Origin: Niameybacter massiliensis
Lineage (GTDB): Bacteria > Bacillota > Clostridia > Lachnospirales > Cellulosilyticaceae
DNA length: 64,000 nucleotides
Assembly (NCBI RefSeq): GCF_001282685.1
Contig: NZ_LN875030.1
Location: forward strand, 1 to 64,000
Direction: 5' to 3'
Shown here: piece after piece, positions 51,700-60,740 of the stretch
Layout of the letters: the number at the start of each line of letters is the position of its first letter
Numbering within the stretch: the first letter of the stretch is position 1
Notes under the pieces: model-generated
Databases searched by the model: none
What the model was told of the DNA's origin: nothing
Seen by the model: only the letters and a program-made list of their open reading frames with translations
Program-made: the position numbers and the translations under genes

Positions 51700-51964
51700 C
51701 CGTGCTAGCCGGGGAAGTAGCGGTGCCCTGTACCTGCAACCCGCTGTAGCAGGGGTGATGCTCTAGCCGAGGCAGTATCTTGTAGGGTCTGCCCTTAGCA
51801 AGTGATGTTGATGATTAGGTCTTACGCAATAGGCACTCTTGAATCGTGTCAGGTCCGGAAGGAAGCAGCACTAAGGGAGCACGCTCTATGTGCCGTGAGA
51901 GTGCCTAGTCGGAGTTAACTACTAGGGTCACGCTTATGGGCTAATGTCGAAGCTGAGTGCACGG
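51700..51964 (+). ncRNA. ffs: SRP RNA, large Bacillus-type (scRNA)
   Basis: The ends pair (CCGTGC at 51700-51705 with GCACGG at 51959-51964). The conserved domain IV hairpin GTCAGGTCCGGAAGGAAGCA is centred near 51857, with the GGAA tetraloop and internal loop. The 5' part contains the Alu-like domain (GCTAGCCGGGG, CTAGCCGAGGCAG). About 265 nt, the size of large Firmicute SRP RNA. The mature 5' end may begin earlier, as the promoter predicts a start near 51673. Confidence 0.93.
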
Positions 51965-51996
51965 ATTTAAAAAGCATATAATAACGTATATAAATA

Positions 51997-52030
51997 GGCT
52001 CCTGAAGGATATAATCTTTCAGGAGCCACT
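51997..52030. terminator. Terminator between SRP RNA and the chagasin-like gene
   Basis: A 10-bp stem GGCTCCTGAA/TTCAGGAGCC with loop. T-runs are short on both strands (weak). Confidence 0.65.
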
Positions 52031-52044
52031 TTGTGTATAATATA

Positions 52045-52329
52045 CTATTGAACAATAATTCTATAGGCCCTTGTTTCTACGATAGGGTTACCACAACAAA
52101 GCTGGCGATAGTAGCAATAGATGGTGAATTCACCAGGAACAAGAGGTTGTATAACCCATTTTCTAATTAATGTATAGCCATTGGGGTTATAACTACCTTT
52201 TATAGTTTGGAAGCCACGAGGGAGATCAAGTTCCCATTTTCTGTTATTAGGAGGCTCCTCTAGTTGGATTTCGATTAAATCATTTACAAATACGTAGTTA
52301 ATCATTGAAGGAGATATGATATAGGACAT
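52045..52329 (-). CDS. Chagasin-like protein without signal peptide
   Basis: A 94-residue protein aligning with the C-terminal domain of the secreted protein at 48251-49051: EIQLEEPPNNRKWELDLP corresponds to the loop-1 region, then RGFQTIKGSYNPNG, KWVIQPLVPGEFTIYCYY and a last strand AYRIIVQ. The NPxTGY inhibitory motif is reduced to EPPNNRKW, and no signal peptide is present. The fold is probably that of I42 inhibitors, but the target may differ. GAGGTG lies 5-6 nt before the ATG. Confidence 0.65.
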   Translation of the reverse strand: MSYIISPSMINYVFVNDLIEIQLEEPPNNRKWELDLPRGFQTIKGSYNPNGYTLIRKWVIQPLVPGEFTIYCYYRQLCCGNPIVETRAYRIIVQ

Positions 52330-52439
52330 TATTTCACCTCATTTAAAAAATTAAGACATAAAGAATTTGTTCTATATCAGTATATACATTGAGGTAAGAA
52401 GAGGGGACAAAATAAATCAAAAGATAAGGAGTGTTTTAG

Positions 52440-52799
52440 ATGAGTAATTTATTCGTACAATATCCAAAATGTACTACATGTAAAAAAGCATTAAACTGTT
52501 TAAAAGATACAGGAGTAGAATTTCAAGATAGACATATCGTTGAAGAGGTACCAACAAAAGAAGAGCTGAAAGCATGGATTGAAAAAAGTGGACTAGAAGT
52601 TAAAAATTTTTTCAATACATCAGGCAAACTTTATAAAGAAATGAATTTAAAAGATAAAGTAGGAAGTTTTTCTATAGATGAAGCATTAGAACTTTTAAGC
52701 TCTAATGGCATGCTTATTAAACGTCCTATCTTAGTAACAGATGATAAAGTCCTTGTAGGATTTAAACAAGAAGCTTACGAAGAGACACTTAGAAAATAG
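52440..52799 (+). CDS. ArsC/Spx-family thioredoxin-fold protein
   Basis: A 119-residue protein with the ArsC/Spx fold: N-terminal CTTCKKALNCL with a CxxC pair (C12, C15 by count), the helix-rich middle, and IKRPILVTDDKVLVGFKQ near the C-terminus. Similar proteins (YffB, MgsR, Spx) are either arsenate/glutathione-linked reductases or RNA-polymerase-binding regulators; the RPILV segment is shared by all. The gene stands just before dnaX. AAGGAG precedes the ATG. Confidence 0.87.
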   Translation: MSNLFVQYPKCTTCKKALNCLKDTGVEFQDRHIVEEVPTKEELKAWIEKSGLEVKNFFNTSGKLYKEMNLKDKVGSFSIDEALELLSSNGMLIKRPILVTDDKVLVGFKQEAYEETLRK

Positions 52800-52854
52800 A
52801 TTTTGTGGTATAATATAGAAAGAAAATCATACCAAAATGAGAAAGGAATAGGCT

Positions 52855-54462
52855 ATGAGTTATTTAGCACTATATAGAAAGTATAGACCTAGAACATTTG
52901 ATGAAGTTGTGGGACAAGAACATATTGTAAGGACATTACAAAACCAAATAAAAACAGGTCGTATTTCTCATGCCTATCTTTTTACAGGAAGTAGAGGAAC
53001 AGGGAAGACGACTATTGCTAAAATCTTTGCAAGAGCAGTTAACTGTACTAATCCTAATAATGGTTCAGCTTGTATGGCATGTGAAGCATGTAAACAAATT
53101 GAAGATGGTGCAAGTATTAACATTATAGAGCTAGATGCTGCATCTCATAACGGGGTAGATAATATCCGTGAGATCAATGAAGAGGTTAAGTATAGCCCTG
53201 CAGTGGGAAAGTATAAAGTATACATCATAGATGAGGTACATATGCTTTCTACAGGTGCATTCAATGCTTTATTAAAGACGCTGGAAGAACCACCTGCTCA
53301 TGTCATCTTTATTTTAGCAACAACGGATCCTCAAAAGATTCCTGTAACCATATTATCTAGATGTCAACGTTTTGACTTTAAGCGTATTCCAGCTACTTCT
53401 ATCCAAGAAACCTTACATGAATACATGGAAGAAGAAAAGATAGATATTGAAGATGAAGCATTAAGTTATATTGCACGTCTAGCAGATGGTGGTATGAGGG
53501 ATGCCTTAAGTATATTAGAACAGTGTATTTCTTTCTACTTTGATGAGCATATTACTGTAGATAAGGTGCTTTATTTAGTAGGAGCAGTAGATACACATTA
53601 CTTATTTGATATGATTGATGCATTTAGCACATATGATAGTAAGAGGGCTCTTCAGGTAGTTCAAGAGGTTAATACGCAAGGACGCAGCATTAGACAGTTT
53701 GCACTTGACCTTCTAGGACATGCGCGCAATTTATTGGTTGTAAAGACTACACAGGGTGATACGAGTGTGTTAGACTATAGCAAGGAGTATATTGCACGAC
53801 TTAATGAACAGGCAAGTGGAATAGATGTTCATGCATTGATGCAATATATCAAAGTGTTTTCAGAGTTAGATTCAGAGATGAAAATAGCTTCGAATCAACG
53901 TATTTTATTAGAAGTTACAGTACTTAGGTTAAGTGAAGCTGTAGTAGATGAATCCTCTAATGGACTAGAAGAGAAGCTCTTAGCACTTCAGGCAAAACTT
54001 GAAAAACTAGAAGCGCGTGAACCAGTTCAAGTTGTTCATCAAGCAGCACCTAAAGAACCAGAAAAGGAAATTGTGCCAACGAGACTTCCAGAAGCTGTAC
54101 CAGAAGATATTAAGGCACTTGTAGGGAAGTGGGATGGTATCAAAGAGAAGCTAGGAACAGCAGCTAAGCTTGTGTTCAAATCAACTTCTCCAGGACTTAT
54201 AGAGGGAGATACTTTCTATATTGTACATGGTGTAAATATGGAGCCTAGTATTAATTCACATATAGAAGAAGTACGTAAACTTATTAACCAAACGATGCAA
54301 AAAGAAGTTAAGGTTGTACCGATTGATGTGAAACACTATGAATCTAAAGTTAAAGAAACACATGGAACTAAAATGCCACAAAACGATGTAACACAATCGA
54401 TTAGTGGTACACTTAGAGATATTTATTCAAAAATAAATTATAAAATAGAAACTATAAATTAG
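52855..54462 (+). CDS. dnaX: DNA polymerase III gamma/tau subunit
   Basis: A 535-residue clamp-loader ATPase: Walker A GSRGTGKTT, zinc-binding cysteines in the NCTNPNNGSACMACEACKQ segment, DEVHMLS (Walker B), sensor I ATTDPQKIP and SRCQRFDF arginine-finger region. The C-terminal part (about 365-535) is the tau-like extension with a Pro/Glu-rich linker. It loads the sliding clamp at the replisome. AAAGGA precedes the ATG. The gene order dnaX-ybaB-recR is conserved in bacteria. Confidence 0.96.
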   Translation: MSYLALYRKYRPRTFDEVVGQEHIVRTLQNQIKTGRISHAYLFTGSRGTGKTTIAKIFARAVNCTNPNNGSACMACEACKQIEDGASINIIELDAASHNGVDNIREINEEVKYSPAVGKYKVYIIDEVHMLSTGAFNALLKTLEEPPAHVIFILATTDPQKIPVTILSRCQRFDFKRIPATSIQETLHEYMEEEKIDIEDEALSYIARLADGGMRDALSILEQCISFYFDEHITVDKVLYLVGAVDTHYLFDMIDAFSTYDSKRALQVVQEVNTQGRSIRQFALDLLGHARNLLVVKTTQGDTSVLDYSKEYIARLNEQASGIDVHALMQYIKVFSELDSEMKIASNQRILLEVTVLRLSEAVVDESSNGLEEKLLALQAKLEKLEAREPVQVVHQAAPKEPEKEIVPTRLPEAVPEDIKALVGKWDGIKEKLGTAAKLVFKSTSPGLIEGDTFYIVHGVNMEPSINSHIEEVRKLINQTMQKEVKVVPIDVKHYESKVKETHGTKMPQNDVTQSISGTLRDIYSKINYKIETIN

Positions 54463-54474
54463 GAGGATTACACA

Positions 54475-54813
54475 ATGGCAAGACAAGGATTTGGTGGCGG
54501 AATGCCTAATATGCAACAACTTATGAAACAAGCACAAAAAATGCAAAAACAAATGGAAGAAGCACAAGCTAAAATTGGTGAAATGGAAGTAACTGCTACA
54601 GTTGGTGGTGGAATGGTAGAAGTTGTTGCTACTGGTAACAAAGAAGTTAAATCTATTACAATCAAACCAGAAGTGGTAGATGCAGATGATATTGAAACAT
54701 TAGAAGACTTAGTACTTGCAGCTGTTAATGAAGCAATTCGCCAAGCTGAAGAACTTAGTCAAAAAGAAATGGGCAAATTAACAGGTGGTATGCCAACAGG
54801 AGGCTTATTCTAG
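54475..54813 (+). CDS. ybaB: YbaB/EbfC family nucleoid-associated protein
   Basis: A 112-residue DNA-binding protein: Gly/Met-rich start ([18 protein letters not shown]), the [16 protein letters not shown] strand and the [10 protein letters not shown] helix of the YbaB family. It lies 12 nt after dnaX and overlaps recR by one base. AGGAGG precedes the ATG. Confidence 0.95.
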   Translation: MARQGFGGGMPNMQQLMKQAQKMQKQMEEAQAKIGEMEVTATVGGGMVEVVATGNKEVKSITIKPEVVDADDIETLEDLVLAAVNEAIRQAEELSQKEMGKLTGGMPTGGLF

Positions 54814-55415
54814 TGAATGGCTACTATGGCAACAAAATGATATCTCTTATAGAAGAGTTATCAAGGCTACCAGGTATAGGAGCAAAGTCAGCTCAAAGAC
54901 TAGCTTTTCATATCATTAGTCTGCCAAAAGATAAGGTACAACAATTAGCAAACACAATTATTGATGCAAGAGAACACATTAGTTATTGTGAGCGCTGTTG
55001 TACAATCACAGATGATAAGTTATGCCCAATCTGTAAAGATGATGCGCGTAATCAACATCAAATTATGGTTGTTGAAGACTCAAGAGATATGGCTGCTTAT
55101 GAGCGTACAAAAGAGTTCAAAGGCCTTTATCACATTCTTCATGGAGCGATTTCTCCTATGATGGGAGTAGGGCCAAGTGATATTAAAATTAAAGAATTAC
55201 TTGAGCGTATACAAAAAGAGCAAATTGAAGAAGTAATTATTGCTACTAACCCTAATATTGAGGGAGAAGCAACAGCTATGTATGTGAGTAAGCTTCTTAA
55301 ACCGCTGGGTATCAAGACAACACGTATTGCACATGGTGTACCAGTAGGTGGAGACTTAGAGTATGTAGATGAAGTTACTTTATCACGTGCTTTACAAGGA
55401 AGACGCGAAATATAG
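54813..55415 (+). CDS. recR: Recombination protein RecR
   Basis: A 200-residue protein acting with RecFO in gap repair. It contains the helix-hairpin-helix [14 protein letters not shown], a four-Cys zinc finger (CERC...CPIC at about 56-73), a Toprim domain ([13 protein letters not shown]) and a C-terminal Walker-B-like segment. The start is GTG at 54813, whose first base is the last base of the ybaB stop (TAGTG); GGAGG lies 9 nt upstream, so translation is coupled. Confidence 0.95.
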   Translation: MNGYYGNKMISLIEELSRLPGIGAKSAQRLAFHIISLPKDKVQQLANTIIDAREHISYCERCCTITDDKLCPICKDDARNQHQIMVVEDSRDMAAYERTKEFKGLYHILHGAISPMMGVGPSDIKIKELLERIQKEQIEEVIIATNPNIEGEATAMYVSKLLKPLGIKTTRIAHGVPVGGDLEYVDEVTLSRALQGRREI

Positions 55416-55422
55416 AAAACAT

Positions 55423-55468
55423 CAGGAGTTATCATAAAGCAATTGTTTTGTGGTAACTCCTATTTTTA
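55423..55468 (+). terminator. Terminator of dnaX-ybaB-recR
   Basis: AGGAGTTA...TAACTCCT stem with internal mismatch, followed by ATTTTTATT. Confidence 0.8.
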
Positions 55469-55486
55469 TTACTTAAGGAGGCTAGA

Positions 55487-56605
55487 ATGAAAGGAAGAGA
55501 ATTCTTCTTACAGGGGCTAGCTGTATTGTTTTGTGGACAAAACGTGTTTTGTGGACAAAACGTGTTAGGTGGACAAGTGTCTATTGAGCAAGTTATATTA
55601 TTGTTGTCCATACATCTTATTATTTATTTGTCTAGCCAAGTTGTACATACTGTAGCAGTTAAAAAGATTTTATTAAGTGTAGATATGGCCTATTTAAGTG
55701 TATTAGTCATAGGACAATATCCGATTTTCATGATTCTATTAATTTTAGTATTATTAGCCTATTGGTGTGATATAAGCAATCCTATGGAGAAGGTAATTCT
55801 ATTAGTTGGAATTTTAGGTATAGGATTCATTAATATACAACATATACTGGTTAATTGGTTTATATATAGTGTACTAACTATATCTGAGATCTGTCATTAC
55901 TGGGATAGGAGTAAGCTAGAGGCATTTAATAAGCAAAGAACCATACTTATGGGACAGATAAGTTCTTTAGGGCATGCAGTAGAAGCTAGTAAGCAAGAAA
56001 AGAAACAAACAGCTTATATTACAAAGGTATCTGAACGTAATCAGCTAGCACAGAAGTTGCATGATAAAATAGGGCATCTCTTAGCAGGAAATGTTATGCA
56101 GCTAGAAGCGATTAAGTTAATTATAATTAAAGACCAAGCCAAAGGCTTAGAGCTTATGACACGAGTCATAGAAAGTTTAAGAGGAGGAATGGAAGAAGTA
56201 CGTTATACTCTTAAAGAATTAAAACCAGCGGCAAGTGAAAGCGGATTAAGTCAGGTTAAAGGGATACTAGAAGGATTTAGAGAAAAATCTGGCATAGTAA
56301 GTGAACTTATTTATAAAGGGGATTTAGAAAGAATTAGCTTAGATATATGGTTTGTTATACAAGAAAACTTAAAAGAAACTTTAACTAATTTTATGAAATA
56401 CTCTAATGGGGATCAATTTGAAGTGAAGATTGAAGTATTACATCAATTGATTAAAGTAAGTTTTAAGGATAATGGCTTTATAAAGGGGCCTATCAAATCA
56501 GGTTTAGGGTTAATAGGAATAGAAGAACGAACGCTAGGCGTTGGTGGTAAGCTTATTTTGAATATAGATAATGGATTTGAAACGATTATGTTGATAAAGA
56601 GGTAA
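55487..56605 (+). CDS. Sensor histidine kinase, NarL/DesK (HisKA_3) type
   Basis: A 372-residue kinase. Residues about 1-150 hold membrane helices; the first ~25 residues include a duplicated FCGQNV segment encoded by an 18-bp DNA repeat. The H-box ERNQLAQKLHDKIGHLLAG gives the phosphorylated His at about 196. The C-terminal ATPase has IQENLKETLTNFMKYS (N-box) and DNGFIKGPIKSGLGLIGIEER (G-box, quoted in part). It is followed 4 nt later by its response regulator. This order, with the ABC genes downstream, matches yfiJK-LMN of Bacillus. AAGGAGG precedes the ATG. Confidence 0.92.
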   Translation: MKGREFFLQGLAVLFCGQNVFCGQNVLGGQVSIEQVILLLSIHLIIYLSSQVVHTVAVKKILLSVDMAYLSVLVIGQYPIFMILLILVLLAYWCDISNPMEKVILLVGILGIGFINIQHILVNWFIYSVLTISEICHYWDRSKLEAFNKQRTILMGQISSLGHAVEASKQEKKQTAYITKVSERNQLAQKLHDKIGHLLAGNVMQLEAIKLIIIKDQAKGLELMTRVIESLRGGMEEVRYTLKELKPAASESGLSQVKGILEGFREKSGIVSELIYKGDLERISLDIWFVIQENLKETLTNFMKYSNGDQFEVKIEVLHQLIKVSFKDNGFIKGPIKSGLGLIGIEERTLGVGGKLILNIDNGFETIMLIKR

Positions 56606-56609
56606 GAAA

Positions 56610-57230
56610 ATGATTAAAGTATTGCTTGTAGATGATGATATACTCATTCGAGAAAGCCTAAAGCTTATTTTATCTACTTTTGAGGATCTAGATGTTATTG
56701 GGACTTGTGAGAGTGGAAAAGGATGCTTAGATTTTTTGAAACACAATGAAGCGGACTTGGTTTTGCTTGATTTGCGTATGCCTATTATGGATGGGATAGA
56801 AGTATTAAAGCAAAAAAGTCAGGAGGAGAAAAAAGAGCGTTATTTAGTTCTTACTACATTTGATGAAGATGATCTTATAAAGAGTGCCTTATATTATGGG
56901 GCAGATGGATATATTCTTAAAAATAGTACGCCAGATCATATTGTACATGCTATTAGAACAGTAGCCAGTGGGAATAGTGTATTCCACCCAGATGTACTGA
57001 AGAGTATAGGGAATGTAGAAACAAATCATAAGGTGGACTGGAATACTTATGGATTGTCTCAAAGAGAGATGGAGATTGTAGAAGAGGTTGCAGAAGGACT
57101 TTCAAATAAAGAAATAGCAAGTAAATTATACATATCTGAAGGAACAGTTAAAAATTATATGACATCTATTTTAACTAAGATGGACCTTAAACATCGCACA
57201 CAAATTGCGATAGCGTATTTAAAAAAATGA
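56610..57230 (+). CDS. Response regulator, NarL/FixJ type
   Basis: A 206-residue regulator. The receiver domain has acidic residues D8-D10, phosphorylated D54 in LLDLRMP, T in LTTFDED and K in YILKNST. The C-terminal LuxR-type helix-turn-helix is LSQREMEIVEEVAEGLSNKEIA followed by SEGTVKNYMTSIL. It probably controls the ABC operon that begins about 100 nt downstream, by analogy with YfiK/LiaR systems. Confidence 0.93.
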   Translation: MIKVLLVDDDILIRESLKLILSTFEDLDVIGTCESGKGCLDFLKHNEADLVLLDLRMPIMDGIEVLKQKSQEEKKERYLVLTTFDEDDLIKSALYYGADGYILKNSTPDHIVHAIRTVASGNSVFHPDVLKSIGNVETNHKVDWNTYGLSQREMEIVEEVAEGLSNKEIASKLYISEGTVKNYMTSILTKMDLKHRTQIAIAYLKK

Positions 57231-57247
57231 TATGACTAAAGTCATAG

Positions 57248-57290
57248 TAAGATGTTACTTTTAGTACTGAAAAGTAACATCTTATTTTAT
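57248..57290 (+). terminator. Terminator between the two-component and ABC genes
   Basis: A 15-bp stem TAAGATGTTACTTTT/AAAAGTAACATCTTA followed by TTTTATT. It separates the regulator genes from the ABC operon, which then needs its own promoter (TATAAA near 57303). Confidence 0.85.
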
Positions 57291-57331
57291 TACAATAGGA
57301 ATATAAAATAGAGAAGTTTGGGAGGGAAAAC

Positions 57332-58267
57332 ATGAAAATAGTAGAAGTTAAAGGATTATACAAAAACTTTAAAGAACTTATCGCTCTTAAAAATATAAAT
57401 CTTTCAGTAGATGAAGGTGAAATCTTTGGATTGTTAGGGCCCAATGGAGCGGGTAAGACAACGCTTATTAATATTTTAAGTATGGTCAAGAAAAAAGACT
57501 TGGGTGAAGTAAAAATAATGAGTAAAGATATAGAGGAAGACTCCGTAGAGATTAAAAAGAAATTAGGTGTAGTACCTCAAGAAATTGCAATCTTCGAGGA
57601 GCTAAGTGCTTATGAAAATGTAAGCTTCTTTGGAAGTCTTTATGGATTTAAAGGAAAAGAGCTAAAAGATAAGGTTAATCAAGCATTAAAGTTTGTAGGT
57701 TTAGAAGATCGAATGAAGGATAAATCAAAACATTTTTCCGGAGGCATGAAAAGAAGGCTAAATATAGCGTGTGGCATTGTGCATGAACCTAAGCTTGTTA
57801 TCATGGATGAGCCGACAGTAGGGATAGACCCACAGTCTAGAAATTATATATTAGAGTCTATTAAGGCTTTGAAGGCAAAGGGGACGACTATTATCTATAC
57901 AACCCATTATATGGAGGAGGCAGAAAGCATCTGTGATAGAATCGCCATTATAGACAGAGGCGATATTATTGCATTAGGTACAAAAGAGATGTTAGCTAAT
58001 TTGATTGAGGAATGTTCAACACTACAAGTTACAGTGAGAGAAATTTCAAAGGTTGAAGAAGCGAAGCTTCTTGTAGTAAAGGGAGTAGAACGTGTTCAGT
58101 TTGAAGGTAATGTTTTAACCATTTATTCAAGGAGAGAAGTGACCAACTTAGATCAAATTATAGCGGTATTGATACAAGGTGGAGCAGAGCTTACGGATAT
58201 CCATATGAAAGAACTAAATTTAGAAGATGTGTTCTTAAACTTAACGGGGAGAGCGCTTAGAGATTAG
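57332..58267 (+). CDS. ABC transporter ATP-binding protein (exporter type)
   Basis: A 311-residue ATPase: Walker A GPNGAGKTT, Q-loop VPQEIA, signature FSGGMKRRLNIA, Walker B KLVIMDEP, H-loop YTTHYM. The C-terminal ~80 residues are the DUF4162-like extension of ABC-2 ATPases. Operon with two ABC-2 permeases. GGGAGGG precedes the ATG. Likely substrates are antibiotics, peptides or lipids. Confidence 0.93.
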   Translation: MKIVEVKGLYKNFKELIALKNINLSVDEGEIFGLLGPNGAGKTTLINILSMVKKKDLGEVKIMSKDIEEDSVEIKKKLGVVPQEIAIFEELSAYENVSFFGSLYGFKGKELKDKVNQALKFVGLEDRMKDKSKHFSGGMKRRLNIACGIVHEPKLVIMDEPTVGIDPQSRNYILESIKALKAKGTTIIYTTHYMEEAESICDRIAIIDRGDIIALGTKEMLANLIEECSTLQVTVREISKVEEAKLLVVKGVERVQFEGNVLTIYSRREVTNLDQIIAVLIQGGAELTDIHMKELNLEDVFLNLTGRALRD

Positions 58268-58277
58268 GAGGGATTAG

Positions 58278-59318
58278 ATGACAATATGGCTAAACATTTT
58301 AAGACGGAAGCTAAAAGATTACAAGACACTTTTACTTATGAGTATCTTTCCTATTATGCTTACAATAATCTTTGTAAAGATGTTTACAGTAACGAATAAT
58401 GTTGATGGGGCTATTACTTTAAGTGTTCATGTACAGCAACAAGAGGGGGTATTAACGAGAGCTGTATCTAGTTTCATGGAGCAACTTTCTCATGAAGAAT
58501 CCATACAGTTAGAGCTTGTACAAGAGGAAGAAGCAGCTTTGGTTATTCAGATTGATGAAACCATGCAGGTGATAAGCGTAGTTAATCAATCAGGAGACAT
58601 GATAGAGGAAAGTACACTTATCAGCATACTAGAGCAATTTGCAAGTAGATATGGATTACAAGTAAAGATGCAAGTATTACAAGAAGAAGCCATAGTAATA
58701 GAAGAAACGATTATACAAGGCAAAGGAACTAGTGATTTTTTAACGCCATTAGTAGTGACCATGTTAGTATTTGGGATTATGTTAGGAGGGAGCTTTGGTA
58801 TCAATCAAATATTTTATATGAAGCAAGCTGTAGGATGGCGTGCTTTAACAGCTCCTATATCATCCTATAAGTTATTTATAATGGAGTATACGACAAGTTC
58901 CTTTATTATCTGGATCATGGGAATAGTAACAGCGGCATGCTATCAAGTTATTTTTAATGTGCACTTTTTCAAAGTACCTACCATTACAATTTTAATATTA
59001 CTCATTGCAAGCTTATTAACAACGCTTCTAGGGATGACGATAGGGTTGTATGTAAGAGAGAAAGACATGGGAGAAAATATCCTTTCTATTATTATTACAT
59101 TTTCAGCTATACTTAGTGGCAAACTAATGCCTATGTTTGAGTTAGGTAAAATCACAAATTTATCTCCTATTAAGCCTTTAGTAGAACAATTAGAAGATAT
59201 TATACAAACAGGTCAGCTAATGAATAGGGGTTCTTTTATAGGGTATATAGTAATTATTTTTGTAATTCTATTAGGAATTGTTGTATTGAAGCTTAGAAGG
59301 GGGGAGGAGAGTTTATGA
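58278..59318 (+). CDS. ABC-2 type permease
   Basis: A 346-residue permease: one membrane helix at about 18-36, a long extracellular domain (about 40-150), then five or six helices with PIKPLVEQLEDIIQTG near the C-terminus. YfiM/YhgE-like ABC-2 permease architecture. Its stop overlaps the start of the next permease by 4 nt (ATGA). Confidence 0.9.
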   Translation: MTIWLNILRRKLKDYKTLLLMSIFPIMLTIIFVKMFTVTNNVDGAITLSVHVQQQEGVLTRAVSSFMEQLSHEESIQLELVQEEEAALVIQIDETMQVISVVNQSGDMIEESTLISILEQFASRYGLQVKMQVLQEEAIVIEETIIQGKGTSDFLTPLVVTMLVFGIMLGGSFGINQIFYMKQAVGWRALTAPISSYKLFIMEYTTSSFIIWIMGIVTAACYQVIFNVHFFKVPTITILILLIASLLTTLLGMTIGLYVREKDMGENILSIIITFSAILSGKLMPMFELGKITNLSPIKPLVEQLEDIIQTGQLMNRGSFIGYIVIIFVILLGIVVLKLRRGEESL

Positions 59319-60445
59319 ATCAAATCTTAAAAATAGCAAAGCATAATATAAGAATGTTTTTTCTAAGGCCTTGGGGAATATTGATTTTATTTGTACCTAT
59401 ACTCCTATCAGTGTTTACACAGTTTCTATTTAATGATGGTCAGGTGATGGCAATAGGAGCGATAGGGATTTATGTAGAAGATACAAGTGATGTGACACAG
59501 TTGATAGAAGAAAAGCTTATAGCAGCTCAAGTCAATATTACTCATTACAAGGATAAGGGAAAATTAGAGGACGCAGTTAGATTAAACAACATAGACTTAG
59601 GCATAATAATGGCGTATGATAATAGTTATGAAGCTCTGAAAAAGGACTCTATGCCTTATGAGTTTGTACGATTAGAAGAAGATCAAGTAAGTGGTAAGAT
59701 AGAAACTTTAAAGGAAGTTTTTACGACTCAAGTGAACTATTTTAATCAATTAATTAAAGCATCTCAAAGTGAAGATGGCTTTTATCGCTTATATGAGGAA
59801 GTCAAACAAAGTGAACCTAAGATTCATGTTTTAAATGATATAAAGACAATGATGACCATGAAGATTAGCTTTAGTTTCTTTGTAATGATGTTTCTTATTA
59901 CTGTAGGGATTAGCCTTAGTCCTATGATGCGAGAAAGAGAATACTATGTGTATGAACGTATAGTTGTAGCACCACTGAAGAAGTATCAGTATATCTTAGG
60001 GCATGTAGTAGGAGCTTTTATCATTGTATTTACCCAGATTATTATTCAGTTTTGCGGGATGAAATGGATAAAGGTAGATTTTAATCTAGATGGGTTTAAG
60101 TTTCTTATTATCGGAGTAGTGCTTTGTATTGTAGGAATTTCGATAAGCTTATTAATCCTTGCTATTAGTAAAAAAAGTATGACTTATTATTTAATTATGG
60201 GGATAGGTCTTACACCACTTTGTATGTTGAGTAATCTTTTTTTACCTATAGAATTATTGCCTACATGGATTCAAAATATATCTTATCTTTCACCTATTAG
60301 ATGGATTGTAAAAGGCTATGAAGATATGGTTTATAATCGACCAATACAAGATATGTTAAGTGGATTAGGCATTGCAGTACTTATTGCAACAGTGCTCATT
60401 TTAGTGAGTTTAATATTGACATCAAGTTATCAAGAACAAGAATAG
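59315..60445 (+). CDS. ABC-2 type permease (second subunit)
   Basis: A 376-residue permease of the same layout as the preceding gene: helix at about 18-40, extracellular loop to ~190, then six helices, with the ABC-2 segment [17 protein letters not shown] near the C-terminus. Coupled to the upstream gene by the ATGA overlap. The two probably form a heterodimer with the ATPase at 57332, as in YfiLMN. Confidence 0.92.
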   Translation: MNQILKIAKHNIRMFFLRPWGILILFVPILLSVFTQFLFNDGQVMAIGAIGIYVEDTSDVTQLIEEKLIAAQVNITHYKDKGKLEDAVRLNNIDLGIIMAYDNSYEALKKDSMPYEFVRLEEDQVSGKIETLKEVFTTQVNYFNQLIKASQSEDGFYRLYEEVKQSEPKIHVLNDIKTMMTMKISFSFFVMMFLITVGISLSPMMREREYYVYERIVVAPLKKYQYILGHVVGAFIIVFTQIIIQFCGMKWIKVDFNLDGFKFLIIGVVLCIVGISISLLILAISKKSMTYYLIMGIGLTPLCMLSNLFLPIELLPTWIQNISYLSPIRWIVKGYEDMVYNRPIQDMLSGLGIAVLIATVLILVSLILTSSYQEQE

Positions 60446-60462
60446 AAGAAAAGAGGACGACC

Positions 60463-60738
60463 ATGGAATGTAGAGAAAAATGTGGAGCATGTTGTATTGC
60501 TCCTTCTATTTCATCACCTATACCAGGTATGCCAAAAGGTAAGCCTGCAAATGTTAGATGTATTCAATTAGATGAGGAGAATAGATGTAAGATATTTGGA
60601 AGTCCAGATCGACCTAAAGTATGTGGTGGGTTAGAGCCAAGTGAAGAAATGTGCAAGACTTGTAATAAGGAAGCTTTAGAGTATTTACAAGAATTAGAGA
60701 GGTTAACAAGTCCAGATACATCAAGTAAGGAGGAGTAA
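60463..60738 (+). CDS. YkgJ-family cysteine cluster protein
   Basis: A 91-residue protein with the YkgJ signature: C3-x3-C7-x2-C10-C11 ([12 protein letters not shown]), then [21 protein letters not shown] and MCKTC. The cluster binds zinc or an iron-sulfur centre; the function is unknown. It lies 17 nt after the ABC permease and 2 nt before the MutS-like gene, so it may be cotranscribed with either. Confidence 0.88.
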   Translation: MECREKCGACCIAPSISSPIPGMPKGKPANVRCIQLDEENRCKIFGSPDRPKVCGGLEPSEEMCKTCNKEALEYLQELERLTSPDTSSKEE

Positions 60739-60740
60739 AT

